A DNA stretch of 64,000 nucleotides from Luteitalea pratensis (GTDB lineage Bacteria; Acidobacteriota; Vicinamibacteria; Vicinamibacterales; Vicinamibacteraceae), in the NCBI RefSeq assembly GCF_001618865.1, contig NZ_CP015136.1:3383001-3447000 (forward strand), given 5' to 3'. Shown here piece after piece: positions 18,839-27,722 of this stretch (positions are counted from its first letter, which is position 1; each line of letters opens with the position of its first letter). The notes beneath the pieces were generated by a model. The model made no database searches. It was not told the origin of the DNA and was given only the letters and a program-made list of their open reading frames with translations. The position numbers and the translations under genes are program-made.

Positions 18839-19500
18839 CGAGCGAGTTCTAGGAGTAGGCAGCGATAAGCGTAGCGGGCTCCTGCGGCGAAGGCGAGGGT
18901 GCGATGGTAGCGATTGGGCTACGGGGGCGCGGCGATACCCCCAGGGCATCGATACCCCCAAATCGCCACGTACTCCCAAAAGTCCCCCCGCCGCGCACGG
19001 GTGCGAGGCGGACTCTGGCAGCCACCTGCGCTACCAACCGACCAAAAGGTCGTGAATTGTTAGGAAAGTGTTGAGGCAGAGCCGGACGTCCATGGATTGC
19101 CATGGACGCCTACGGACAACTCTGGACAAATGGTGGAGGCGGCGGGAGTCGAATGGCCACTTTGTAAATCAATGACCAACAGCTACTTAACTGTTGCTGC
19201 TGCTGAGATCCATACCCCCAGATATACCCCCACAGTAAGCTCGATACTCTTTTGTCCAGCGCGCTCTCGCCGGTAATGGCCTGAGACGCAGCGACTTCGA
19301 GTCAATCGCGGAGCAGTACCGGGTGGTGCCCAGCCCGACCCTCCTTAGTTCGGCACGTAAAAAGTACCGCGGCTGAGCCGGCGCCATGCCTGCAGCAGAA
19401 TCATGTCTGTATTCGGCGGCATGCTCGCGGTACTCGTCCTGTGGACTTTCCCGTCCTGGCTGACGAGAACTCCCGCGCGGAAGTGCGGAATGTCCGTGGA
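18839..19500. repeat. att-like cassette, copy 2
   Basis: Left repeats start at 18934 and 18951 (GATACCCCC), 18970 (GTACTCCCA) and 18982 (GTCCCCCC). The core is 19131-19153. Right repeats ATACCCCCA start at 19212 and 19224. A 9-bp perfect hairpin CGTCCATGG/CCATGGACG lies at 19087-19108, 22 bases from the core. The left end carries GCGAGTTCT near 18839 and the right end AGAACTC near 19461. About 80 bp left of the core (19010-19090) is nearly identical to copy 4. Nothing coding is supportable in 18613-19504. Confidence 0.75.
19131..19153 (-). other. att-like core: tmRNA/tRNA 3'-end sequence (copy 2)
   Basis: Same core as copy 1 (GGTGGAGGCGGCGGGAGTC on the plus strand) with full CCA complement. 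It is followed by unrelated bases after GTCGAA, so homology to the RNA gene stops inside the T-loop. Confidence 0.7.
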
Positions 19501-19504
19501 CACA

Positions 19505-19773
19505 GCCGTGCACCAACGCCACCAGCAGACAGCGCATCACTCGTGTGGCGAGCAGTGCGTCGATCTGAGCGCTTGCGTTCTCCACTCCGCGTCCGCCAGC
19601 ACGACTGGGACACGTGTTGACGCCGTTGCGCCCTGACTGGCGGTGAGGAGTACGGCCACGCTGTGGCCCGGTGCGAACGCAGCGGCCACGTGTAATCCCA
19701 GAATCCGCCGCGAGAAGTTGTCGATCGCAGGGTGGCTTCCCGCGCTCGTCTTTCGCCGACACGATGGCGACAA
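19505..19773 (-). pseudogene. Integrase-core transposase fragment (frameshifted)
   Basis: The minus strand reads AIDNFSRRILGLHVAAAF, then VAVLLTASQGATAS and PVVLADAEW, matching the catalytic-core start of DDE integrase-type transposases (the Asp of IDNFSRR and of LADAE). It then shifts frame to GVENASAQIDALLATRVMRCLL. The fragment is cut where the ~40-bp repeat of cassette 2 begins. It may be the partner of the N-terminal relic at 1248. Confidence 0.55.
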
Positions 19774-19827
19774 TGCGCGGGTCAGACTGCAAAATGTCCG
19801 TGCAGAGAGCTGGGTGGGCAGTCGGGG

Positions 19828-22764
19828 TTAGCGCGGCGGATGGGGGGCGAGCCGCTCAAGCTCCTGGAACCAATTGAGGATGATGCGCAACTCGATCGGC
19901 CCTTCCATTGCCCTTGGTGAGAGCATCAGAAAGCGACGTCCGTCAGGCAAAGGCATGATCCTGTGCTGAGCATCACGTCGTTCGTTCAGAGGTCGCGTGT
20001 AACCCACGCGCAGGCCCGGGTGGGTCTGGACATCGGCGACCATCATTCGACCTGCACTTAGAAACAGGAGCTGCCCGCCGGTGATCCATGCAGGCCTGTC
20101 CCCTTCCTCCGCAGAGATAGCGGTCCGAGGGCCGGGCCCGGGAAACGGCTGCACGTAGACGTGGCTGACACCGCCGTCGTCGGCCTCGAAGGCGATGAAT
20201 CGGCCATCAAGAGAAAACCTCGCCTCCCGCTCGTTGGACGGACTGGAGAGGAGTGGCATCGCCTTGCCATCCGAGTAAATCCAGACGTCCGTATCGCCGC
20301 GATTCGTGTACTCGCTGAACAGAAGCGATTGGCCATCCGGAGACCAGTCCTCGAGCATCAGCGACGATCGGCCACGCATCAGCAACTCCGCGGAGCCAGT
20401 CCCATCCGCACGCTTCCGATAAACCGAGCTGTCGCCGGGCGTCGACCAGTAGGTGATGAATCTACCGTCCCGGCTCCAGATCGGCTGAAAGCTGTCGCCC
20501 TCGGGGACGAGCAGGCGCTTTGCACCGCGCTCCAGATCGAGCACCCACACCTGCACCTTCGTTCCTTCCACGAGATCACCCGCTACCTCCAGGCCATCCG
20601 GCGAGAGGGCAGCGGTATAAAATGGCACTCGCCCGCCGGGCACGGGAGTGGCGTTCCCGTCGCGGTCCAGCCAGCGGAGTCCTGCCTCCTGGACACGGTT
20701 GGCGGCTATGTAGATAACGGTGCCGTTATCGGACAGCGCCACGTTCGAGTGCCGACCGTCGTGATCGATGCCATGCAGGACGGGAGTGGGATCACCAACG
20801 GGCTCGAATCGCTGGTTCACTGGCACGGCCCGTAGCGCGTCGCCGTCCGAGAACACGAGATGGCCCGTCCCGGTGTAGCGCGCCACGACGTTGCTGCCAC
20901 CGCGCAGCAATCGTCGCCTCTTTCCCGTCTCACGCGACAGCACATCGAGCCAAGTTCCGCCGTCGCCAGCGCTTGCGACGAGAAGATCATTGCTACCCGG
21001 TACTCGCCCTCGCAGTGAAATCAATTCGCCGTCGGAGCGATCCCGCACGGCGATCGCTGTGGGCGTGCCGCCGCTCGCGGGGATCGACCAGAGTTCACCC
21101 AGTTGATTGCCACCTTCGATCACGATCTCGTCGTTGGAGGTCCAGAGCGCAACGATCGGAACGAGCGTCTGAGCAATTGCGATCGGAGGACCGCCCGCGA
21201 GCGACACTTTGCGGAGGGTGCGATCTTCCGCTCGCCAGAAGCCGATCCACTGGCCGTCTGGTGAGAAGAACGGCGTGGTCGCTTGCTCGGTACCAGGAAT
21301 GGGCCGGGTGTCGAACCCAGACAGCTCGCGCAGAAAGAGTTGGGATCGTCCGTTGCCGCGGGCGCGGAAGACGAGCCGCGTGCCGTCGGGCGAGAGGGCG
21401 AACGGCGTGAAGAACCTGTCCACCGGAAGTCGAAGATTCTCGGCCGTGTCACCCTCGATCTTCAGGGACAGCCGGGCGACGGCGCTCGCCCTGTGCGCGG
21501 TTGGCCAATATCCTCCGAACCAGGAAGCCAATCGCGTGGCGATTGCAAGAAGTGCCGCCGCACCCAGGAGGAGGGCAGCAGCAGTCTTCCAAGTGAGCCG
21601 CTCCCGACGGTGGGCCGACGGTTCCGCGGCTCCATCGGCCGCGAATCTCGTCGATGCGATCGGCTTGCTGGCGTCCTCGAGCTCGATCAGCGCGTCGGCG
21701 ATGTCGTGCAACCGCTTGTGTGGATCCTTTCGCAGGCAGCGCTCGAGCAACCTTCGGACCGGCGGGGGTGTCTGCCCAGCGGGCAGCGCAGCCCAATCGG
21801 GCTCGTGTTCCAGAATGCGGACGAACGTGTCCGACATCGTCTCGCCGCCAAATGGCGGGTGGCCTGCCAGCATTTCGTAAAGGACGCAACCGAACGACCA
21901 GACGTCCGTGCGCTTGTCCACCACCTGGCCGCGCGCCTGCTCGGGGCTCATGTAGGCCGGCGTTCCGAGGATGCGCCCGTCCGCTGTGTCGTCACCCCAG
22001 TCCGAGGGAGGGTGAGTCAGGTCACGGTCCCGCCGGAGTGTCATCGTCTTGCCGAGGCCAAAGTCGAGCACCTTCGCGCGCGTATCGCTCGATAGAGGCC
22101 CAGATGCGGTCGTGGCACCCTGCAGCACGATGTTCCGCGGCTTCAGGTCCCGGTGGACGACGCCGTTCTCGTGTGCCGCGTCGAGCGCTTCGGCAAGCTG
22201 GCGCCCAACCGCGATTGCATCGGGGATGGGCAGCGGTCCGCGCGCGAGACGATCGGCAAGGGTAGGGCCCTCGACCAACTCGAGGATCAAGGCCGCGACC
22301 CCATCGATGTCCTCGAGACCGTAGATCGCGCCAATGTGGGGATGATTGAGAGTGGCGAGGAGGCGGGCTTCGCGCGCGAAGCGGGAGCGACGCTCGGGGT
22401 CTCCGGTGAAGTGTGACGGCAGGATCTTGATCGCGACGTCGCGTCCGAGCTTGCTGTCGTGCGCCCGATAGACCTCGCCCATCCCGCCGGCGCCGAGGAG
22501 CGCGACGATCGTATATGGCCCGAGTTGACGGCCCATCATCTGAGTTCTGTCACGCGTTCGCGCAAGGCCCCCTGCCGCAACCGCCGCGGGTGTTTCTAGG
22601 AAACGGGCCGCATCGAACTCGTACCGGAGCAGCGACTCCACTTCCTCGCGAAGCGCGTGATCTCCTTTGCATGCGTGCTCCAGGAACCCGCGGCGCTCCT
22701 CGGGCGCACACTCCAGCGCCCGATCGTGCAGATCAGCAATGCGGTCTCGGGACCCGGGATCCAT
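19828..22764 (-). CDS. Ser/Thr protein kinase with TolB-like propeller
   Basis: A 978-residue kinase with an N-terminal helical extension (about 1-75, ALECAPEERRGFLEHAC) typical of kinases paired with ECF sigma factors. Kinase domain about 83-350: GAGGMG (91-96), Lys in AIKIL (113), HRDLKPRN (204-211), DFG (234-236), YMSPEQ and TDVWSFG. One transmembrane helix (about 395-420, AAALLLGAAALLAIATRLA) and a large PD40 propeller to the end follow. The sigma gene at 22834-23439 lies 69 bp upstream on the same strand, so the two probably form an operon, a very common acidobacterial pairing. All catalytic residues are present. Confidence 0.92.
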   Translation of the reverse strand: MDPGSRDRIADLHDRALECAPEERRGFLEHACKGDHALREEVESLLRYEFDAARFLETPAAVAAGGLARTRDRTQMMGRQLGPYTIVALLGAGGMGEVYRAHDSKLGRDVAIKILPSHFTGDPERRSRFAREARLLATLNHPHIGAIYGLEDIDGVAALILELVEGPTLADRLARGPLPIPDAIAVGRQLAEALDAAHENGVVHRDLKPRNIVLQGATTASGPLSSDTRAKVLDFGLGKTMTLRRDRDLTHPPSDWGDDTADGRILGTPAYMSPEQARGQVVDKRTDVWSFGCVLYEMLAGHPPFGGETMSDTFVRILEHEPDWAALPAGQTPPPVRRLLERCLRKDPHKRLHDIADALIELEDASKPIASTRFAADGAAEPSAHRRERLTWKTAAALLLGAAALLAIATRLASWFGGYWPTAHRASAVARLSLKIEGDTAENLRLPVDRFFTPFALSPDGTRLVFRARGNGRSQLFLRELSGFDTRPIPGTEQATTPFFSPDGQWIGFWRAEDRTLRKVSLAGGPPIAIAQTLVPIVALWTSNDEIVIEGGNQLGELWSIPASGGTPTAIAVRDRSDGELISLRGRVPGSNDLLVASAGDGGTWLDVLSRETGKRRRLLRGGSNVVARYTGTGHLVFSDGDALRAVPVNQRFEPVGDPTPVLHGIDHDGRHSNVALSDNGTVIYIAANRVQEAGLRWLDRDGNATPVPGGRVPFYTAALSPDGLEVAGDLVEGTKVQVWVLDLERGAKRLLVPEGDSFQPIWSRDGRFITYWSTPGDSSVYRKRADGTGSAELLMRGRSSLMLEDWSPDGQSLLFSEYTNRGDTDVWIYSDGKAMPLLSSPSNEREARFSLDGRFIAFEADDGGVSHVYVQPFPGPGPRTAISAEEGDRPAWITGGQLLFLSAGRMMVADVQTHPGLRVGYTRPLNERRDAQHRIMPLPDGRRFLMLSPRAMEGPIELRIILNWFQELERLAPHPPR

Positions 22765-22833
22765 AGGCCTGCCTCCCGGTCAGGGGGTCCAACCCGAAAA
22801 GACGCGAAGAACCGCCCCACCACCTGTGATGCG

Positions 22834-23439
22834 TCAGCGGCCAGTGCTGTTGCGCGAAAGCTCTCGCAGTAGCCAGTTCTTCGCGAACTTCCAGTCCCTC
22901 ATCACAGTCTCAGGAGAAACCTTCAACACCTCGGCCGTTTCCTCGACGCCCATCCCACCGAAGAACCGAAGCTCGACGACTTGGCTCTTTCGCTCGTACT
23001 GCGCCGCAAGCGCTCGAAGCGCATCGTCGATGTCTATCAGATCATCGGGCGTGTCGCTCGTGACGGCCAGGTTCTCATCGAACGTCAGGCGACGGAGTGC
23101 ACCACCGCGCTTCTGGTTCTGTTGGGCCCTGGCGTAATCCACGAGCACGCGCCGCATGAGCCGCGCAGCCATCGCAAAGAAGTGCGCGCGATCCTGCCAC
23201 TGCACCCGCCGAATATCCACCAGCCTGAGGTAGACCTCGTTGACCAGCGCGGTGGCCTGGAGAACGTGGTCCGGACGTTCCCCCGCCATGTGGCGCTTCG
23301 CGAGGCGCCGCAACTCGCCGTGCACGAGCGGGAGCAACCGTTCCACGGCTCCCGGGGCGCCGCCCCTCCATTCCATCAGAAGGGCTGTCACGTCGTGGGT
23401 TCTGTCATCAGACACGGGCCCGCCCATTCTACCTGCCAT
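22834..23439 (-). CDS. ECF-type RNA polymerase sigma factor
   Basis: About 200 residues with sigma region 2 (HDVTALLMEWRGGAPGAVER, WQDRAHFFAMAARLMRRVLVDYAR) and region 4 helix-turn-helix (FFGGMGVEETAEVLKVSPETVMRDWKFAK). The start is uncertain: ATG 23439 or ATG 23427 both fit; an extension to 23646 has atypical sequence and is rejected. It heads the operon with the kinase downstream. Confidence 0.88.
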   Translation of the reverse strand: MAGRMGGPVSDDRTHDVTALLMEWRGGAPGAVERLLPLVHGELRRLAKRHMAGERPDHVLQATALVNEVYLRLVDIRRVQWQDRAHFFAMAARLMRRVLVDYARAQQNQKRGGALRRLTFDENLAVTSDTPDDLIDIDDALRALAAQYERKSQVVELRFFGGMGVEETAEVLKVSPETVMRDWKFAKNWLLRELSRNSTGR

Positions 23440-23652
23440 CACATGACAGGTGTTCGTGTCGATTTGCGCCTCTCTTCCCGACGGGGGCGTTGGGTTCCCG
23501 GGGAACGGCGCCAAGCCTCGGGAACAAGCGTCTTCCAGCGGCGATAACGTTGACGAGACGCGGTCCATGAACGGTGGGCCCCAGATCCCAGCCGGCGGCG
23601 GTCCGGTCAGTGTGTAGTGTTTGTCACAGCTCGGCGGTCCCGGCAATGCCCA

Positions 23653-23671
23653 GATGATGATGATGATGATG
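23653..23671. repeat. GAT trinucleotide microsatellite
   Basis: Six consecutive GAT units between the sigma gene (minus strand) and the plus-strand gene at 23836. Simple repeats of this length are uncommon in GC-rich bacteria and can vary by slippage; here it is intergenic. Confidence 0.6.
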
Positions 23672-23835
23672 CGGGTCGGCGAATTCTTCTGATCCGACCC
23701 AGTCGCAAAGGTACGCCGCGAGATCGCGAGCGTAGTTTATGTCACTAGCTGGACGTGCTGGCCCTTTGGTCAGACTCCAGAGTTCGCGTGGGGATTGTGG
23801 CGACGAGGCATTTCGCGCTCGCTCTTAGGAGAGGA

Positions 23836-24711
23836 ATGTCAATGGCACAGGTAAGAGGAGATTCGTCGGTTGCAGGTCAAGTCGCAGTATTCGGTGGAAG
23901 CGTTGTCGCTCGCGGGGTTGAGGGCCATAGCACTAACGATCATGGCGTCGTTGGAGTGACCTTTGGTCCTGGCACCGGGGTGTTCGGCGTCGGTACCAAA
24001 GGCCGCGGAGTCGAGGGCGAGAGTACCGAGAATCACGCCATTGTTGGCACCAGCAAGGGGATAGGCACTGGGGTCTTTGGCGTTGGTACCAAGGGTCGGG
24101 GGGTTGAGGGCCAGAGCACCGAGAACCATGCCATTGTCGGCACCAGCAAGGGGACGGGCGCCGGGGTATTTGGCATTGCTGAGAAGGGCAACGGCGTCGA
24201 AGGCCACAGCACCAATCAGATCGGTGTGTTTGGAAAGGGCGGGCGCCTGGCTGGCAAGTTCGAAGGCGACGTCGAGGTGACCGGCGATATCCGGCTGGCC
24301 AATGCCGACTGCGCCGAGGACTTCACCGTTCATGGCGCGCAGGACGTCGAGCCAGGCACGGTGATGGTCCTCGAGAATGGCGGCACCGTGAGACCCAGCG
24401 ATCAGGCATTCGACACGCGAGTGGCCGGCGTTGTGTCCGGCGCAGGCACGTACAAGCCGGCACTCGTTCTCGACAGGCGTGCCGACAGTGCACACCGGCA
24501 GCCGATTGCCCTGATGGGCAAGGTGTTCTGCAAGGTAGATGCAACCTTCGGCGCGATTGGCGTCGGTGACCTGCTGACCTCATCGCCGACGCCCGGGCAT
24601 GCCATGAGGGCGGCTGATGCGAGCAGGTCGTTCGGCGCCGTCCTCGGCAAGGCGCTTCATCCGCTCGCGAGTGGACAAGGGCTGATCCCGATCCTCGTCA
24701 CCCTGCACTGA
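23836..24711 (+). CDS. Repeat-containing fibre-like protein, phage-tail-type C-terminus
   Basis: 291 residues from ATG 23836, preceded by AGGAGAGGA. Residues 25-117 are three 31-residue repeats built on GRGVEGxSTENHAIVGTSK and GTGVFGVGTK, followed by a partial unit, giving a repetitive beta-type fold. The C-terminal part (DVEVTGDIRLANADCAEDF, GTVMVLENGGTVRPS, GDLLTSSPTPGHAM, SFGAVLGKAL) resembles conserved C-terminal domains of secreted or phage-fibre-like proteins with a late signature 'GKAL'. No signal peptide is visible. It heads a plus-strand block with the next four genes; gaps are 67, 97, -4 and 1 bases. Confidence 0.7.
   Translation: MSMAQVRGDSSVAGQVAVFGGSVVARGVEGHSTNDHGVVGVTFGPGTGVFGVGTKGRGVEGESTENHAIVGTSKGIGTGVFGVGTKGRGVEGQSTENHAIVGTSKGTGAGVFGIAEKGNGVEGHSTNQIGVFGKGGRLAGKFEGDVEVTGDIRLANADCAEDFTVHGAQDVEPGTVMVLENGGTVRPSDQAFDTRVAGVVSGAGTYKPALVLDRRADSAHRQPIALMGKVFCKVDATFGAIGVGDLLTSSPTPGHAMRAADASRSFGAVLGKALHPLASGQGLIPILVTLH
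23908..24186 (+). repeat. Three tandem 93-bp in-frame repeats
   Basis: Units 23908-24000, 24001-24093 and 24094-24186 encode near-identical 31-residue motifs, with a degenerate partial fourth unit after them. Nucleotide similarity between units two and three is high, so copy number may vary between strains. Confidence 0.75.
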
Positions 24712-24778
24712 GCGGTTCATTGGTGCGCCTCACGACGGCAGTCGCTGTCCTGGGTGCTCGTCCTACGGAGTCACGATC

Positions 24779-26068
24779 ATGCCTGCAATGCATTGCCGTT
24801 CGGTGTTCGGTCACGCCGCCGCGTCCTTCGAGGATGTGCGGGCGTCGGTGGGCGTGCCGCGTACCGCGTCGGTCCGACAGATGGCTGACCTGTACGTGCG
24901 CGAAGTGGTGTTTGACGAGCCAATCGTGACCTCGGACGGCGTCGCGCTCGGCGGACATCACCGCGTGACCATCCAACGCGATGGCAGGTACCGCTATCAG
25001 GGCCACTTCCGCGCTACGGGGTTTCCGTCCTTCGACGTCGCGATCCTGACGACTGTCGGGTACACCATTCCGATCCCGGGTGTGCCGACGCCGGCCGCTG
25101 CCCAAGTGGCCTTCGCGGCGCAAGGACGTGTTCACGGCACCAACGAGGCTGGCGACCGTGAGCACACGTGGGACACGGAGGGAGTGGCGCCGCTGCTCGC
25201 CGCCGAGTGGCAGGGCGTGCGGCGCGGACAACTGAACCGGCATCTCGAGTTCGACACGGATTGGTTCGGACCGGCAGGGGACGTCGTCGGGTTTCTCGCG
25301 CAAGTGGTCGCGTTGGGCGCCACCTTCGGCGCCGCCGGTGTCGCCATCGTCATCGTTGGTGAGGCCGCCGATTTGCTGGACGTCGAACAGATTGTGCTGC
25401 CCGGGATCGTGGGTGTGGTCTTTGCGGGAGGGGCAGCATATGTGCTCGGCCCGAGCGCACTGATTCCAGGCTTCATCGTCGGGGCCGCCGTGACCGCGGC
25501 GCTGATCACCCAACGGCCCATCTTCCCGCACGAGGAGGCGTTCGCCATCGAGGTCTTCGGGCCCACGCTGCCGTTCGACCGCATCCGGCTCACCAATCTC
25601 GTCGGGTTCGGCGACCGTCCGTTCACCGCACCAGGACCGGGCGGCGTCATCCTGGTGAACCTCGGCAAGGGGTTCGACAACCCGACGACGTACAGCGGCA
25701 AAGGTGGTGACGAAGAGGGCCTCAGCGCGCCCGGTCAGCTGTTCATTCACGAGCTCACCCACGCGTGGCAGATCGCCAACGAGTCGTTCACCCCCGAGTA
25801 CTACTGCCGCGCCGTGGCCACATCGACCGGCACACTCGGCGGCGACATGTCGACCTACGGCTATGGCCCTGCCGGACCATCGTGGGGTTCGTTCGGCACC
25901 GAGCAGCAGGGCAGCATCGTGGATCAGTGGTTCGCCGGGAGTACCGATCCTGACGAAAGAAGTCAGCAGCAGCGCCCCTACCGGGCCAAGGACGACGACG
26001 AGCAGGGCGCGGCGCAGAATCCGTACTACAGGTACATCCGGGACAACATCCGCGCTCGCGTCGCCTGA
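24779..26068 (+). CDS. Membrane protein with HELTHAWQ zincin-like motif
   Basis: 429 residues. Two or three hydrophobic helices lie centrally (about 175-250: VVGFLAQVVALGATFGAAGVAI, IVLPGIVGVVFAGGAAYVLG, ALIPGFIVGAAVTAALI). A zinc-binding-like motif FIHELTHAWQIANE follows at about 323-336, as in DUF4157-type and other HExxH proteins. The C-terminus is charged and hydrophilic. The biochemical role is unknown; a metallopeptidase or structural zinc protein is possible. Its place directly ahead of the LodA/LodB pair suggests, without proof, a role in processing or export of that system. Confidence 0.65.
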   Translation: MPAMHCRSVFGHAAASFEDVRASVGVPRTASVRQMADLYVREVVFDEPIVTSDGVALGGHHRVTIQRDGRYRYQGHFRATGFPSFDVAILTTVGYTIPIPGVPTPAAAQVAFAAQGRVHGTNEAGDREHTWDTEGVAPLLAAEWQGVRRGQLNRHLEFDTDWFGPAGDVVGFLAQVVALGATFGAAGVAIVIVGEAADLLDVEQIVLPGIVGVVFAGGAAYVLGPSALIPGFIVGAAVTAALITQRPIFPHEEAFAIEVFGPTLPFDRIRLTNLVGFGDRPFTAPGPGGVILVNLGKGFDNPTTYSGKGGDEEGLSAPGQLFIHELTHAWQIANESFTPEYYCRAVATSTGTLGGDMSTYGYGPAGPSWGSFGTEQQGSIVDQWFAGSTDPDERSQQQRPYRAKDDDEQGAAQNPYYRYIRDNIRARVA

Positions 26069-26165
26069 CGCGTCCGCGTCTCCGGGACGACGGGGCGAGC
26101 GCGGCGCGCAAGGTCCGATGCAACACGACGCACGCGAAGTGGGCAGCGCGTAGAGGCGCGCAGCA

Positions 26166-27722
26166 ATGGCGATCACGTTTCGTATCCACCCGGCAATCGG
26201 CATCGCACGCGTCGGTGACAGCCCCGATGAGTTCTTCGTCGGGCCAGAATCGCCCGGTGAGGGCCCCGCACTGAACTCCCCGGATGGCGCCTCCTCGAGT
26301 CCAGGGACCTACAAGGACGCCCAGCACAGGATCAAGCGCCAGGGGGCGCGCTTTCGCATCTACGCCTGTACCGAGGACGCTTCGGGTCTGCTGACGGCCG
26401 CCCGGGAGGTCACCGCCAGCGAAGCCAGCATCGAGTGGGAAGTCCATCTCGTCAACGGCAAGGCGGCGGGGCCGAGATTGAACGGCAAGGGCCGTCGCAA
26501 TGCGGATCAGCCCGAATCTGCCCTGGTGATCGACGCGGGCCCGAACCGCATCACCGGCGTGAATCGCCCGTCGGCGGCCATGCACGGGACGTTCCAGACG
26601 ACCTTCGACGTCCAGCTTGGCGACCTGCTCACGGACAGCGCCGGGCGCTTGATCGTGCTTGGCGGACACGGCCGATCACAATCGCTGCCTGGGAGGCCGC
26701 TCCCCGACTTCGCCGACAACGACGGCTGGTGTGACGATACCGCCGACGGTCCGGTGCGGGCCATGGTGCATCTGCACGGCGCTGCATCCGCAGTGGCTGC
26801 GACGCCGGCCTGGGTGGTCGTGGCACCGCCGGACTTCGCGCCGCCTCTCGGCAACGTCGTCACGTTGTACGACGCCGTGTTCGACGTGATGGCGCGACGC
26901 GATCCGGCACTTGCGGTCAGCGACGCGGCGACCGTCTCGTTCACGCGGCACATCTACCCGGTCCTGCGCTGCGTCTCGCAGCTGCATCACGTCAGCGAGC
27001 TCGCGGCGCGTCGTCATGGTCCCGGAGGGTCGCAGCACTTCCTCTCTCGCCTGACGGAGTTGTCGAGCGCGCTGAGCCAGCACGAAGATGCGAGGCGCGA
27101 GATCTTCGAGGCGCTGAGATCGCCGAGAACCGGCATCGGCCGCATGCCGAAGGTGCCCAGCCTGGCGCTCCAGAAGGCGCCGGGCACGACACTCACCGAA
27201 GTGCAGTACGCCCGCATGGAGCGCTGGGCGAGCGGCCGGTTCGAGCCGGATTGGCCTGGCCGGGAACCCGCACCGCTCGCGCTCGAGGAGCTGCCTGAGA
27301 CCGAGCGTCCGCACGCTCTCGATCGCGCGGCGCTGGACGCGTGTGTCGGCGGCCCCTTCTTCCCGGGCATCGAAGTCAGCCGGCTCGTGCTGGACGACCG
27401 CATCTACGACGCTGCCAACGCCTTCCGGATCGATCCGCAGCTGGCCCCCGGTACGCTGACAGCTCCGATGGCCGTGCCCTGGCAGGCCGACTTCAACGAC
27501 TGCAATGTCGACGGCGCCGACTGGTGGCCCGCGCAGCGTCCGAACCAGATTCAGCGCGGCGGGGAACGCCATGCGGATTGGGTGCCGCCGGAATGGAGCG
27601 GCCCAGGGACTGAGCGGCACCGCGCCATGGTCGAGAAGTGGGCAGAGCTGGGCTTCGTCGTCGCGCGGACGGTGGACGGCGCTGTCCAATACGTCGAGGA
27701 GGAACGTTTCATCACACCATGA
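26166..27722 (+). CDS. LodA-like quinoprotein amino-acid oxidase (CTQ family)
   Basis: 518 residues matching the LodA/GoxA family, which oxidise lysine epsilon-amino or glycine amino groups using a self-derived cysteine tryptophylquinone. Family hallmarks: N-terminal FRIHPAIGIARVGDS, central GRLIVLGGHG, CVGGPFFPGIE (Cys near 395, probable cofactor Cys), VPWQADFNDC (Trp near 441, probable cofactor Trp) and WWPAQRPNQI. Assigning the cofactor residues is from family knowledge. It is shorter than LodA of Marinomonas (about 726) and lacks long insertions. The stop overlaps the start of the LodB-like gene by 4 bases, so they are translationally coupled. Substrate cannot be read from sequence. Confidence 0.85.
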   Translation: MAITFRIHPAIGIARVGDSPDEFFVGPESPGEGPALNSPDGASSSPGTYKDAQHRIKRQGARFRIYACTEDASGLLTAAREVTASEASIEWEVHLVNGKAAGPRLNGKGRRNADQPESALVIDAGPNRITGVNRPSAAMHGTFQTTFDVQLGDLLTDSAGRLIVLGGHGRSQSLPGRPLPDFADNDGWCDDTADGPVRAMVHLHGAASAVAATPAWVVVAPPDFAPPLGNVVTLYDAVFDVMARRDPALAVSDAATVSFTRHIYPVLRCVSQLHHVSELAARRHGPGGSQHFLSRLTELSSALSQHEDARREIFEALRSPRTGIGRMPKVPSLALQKAPGTTLTEVQYARMERWASGRFEPDWPGREPAPLALEELPETERPHALDRAALDACVGGPFFPGIEVSRLVLDDRIYDAANAFRIDPQLAPGTLTAPMAVPWQADFNDCNVDGADWWPAQRPNQIQRGGERHADWVPPEWSGPGTERHRAMVEKWAELGFVVARTVDGAVQYVEEERFITP

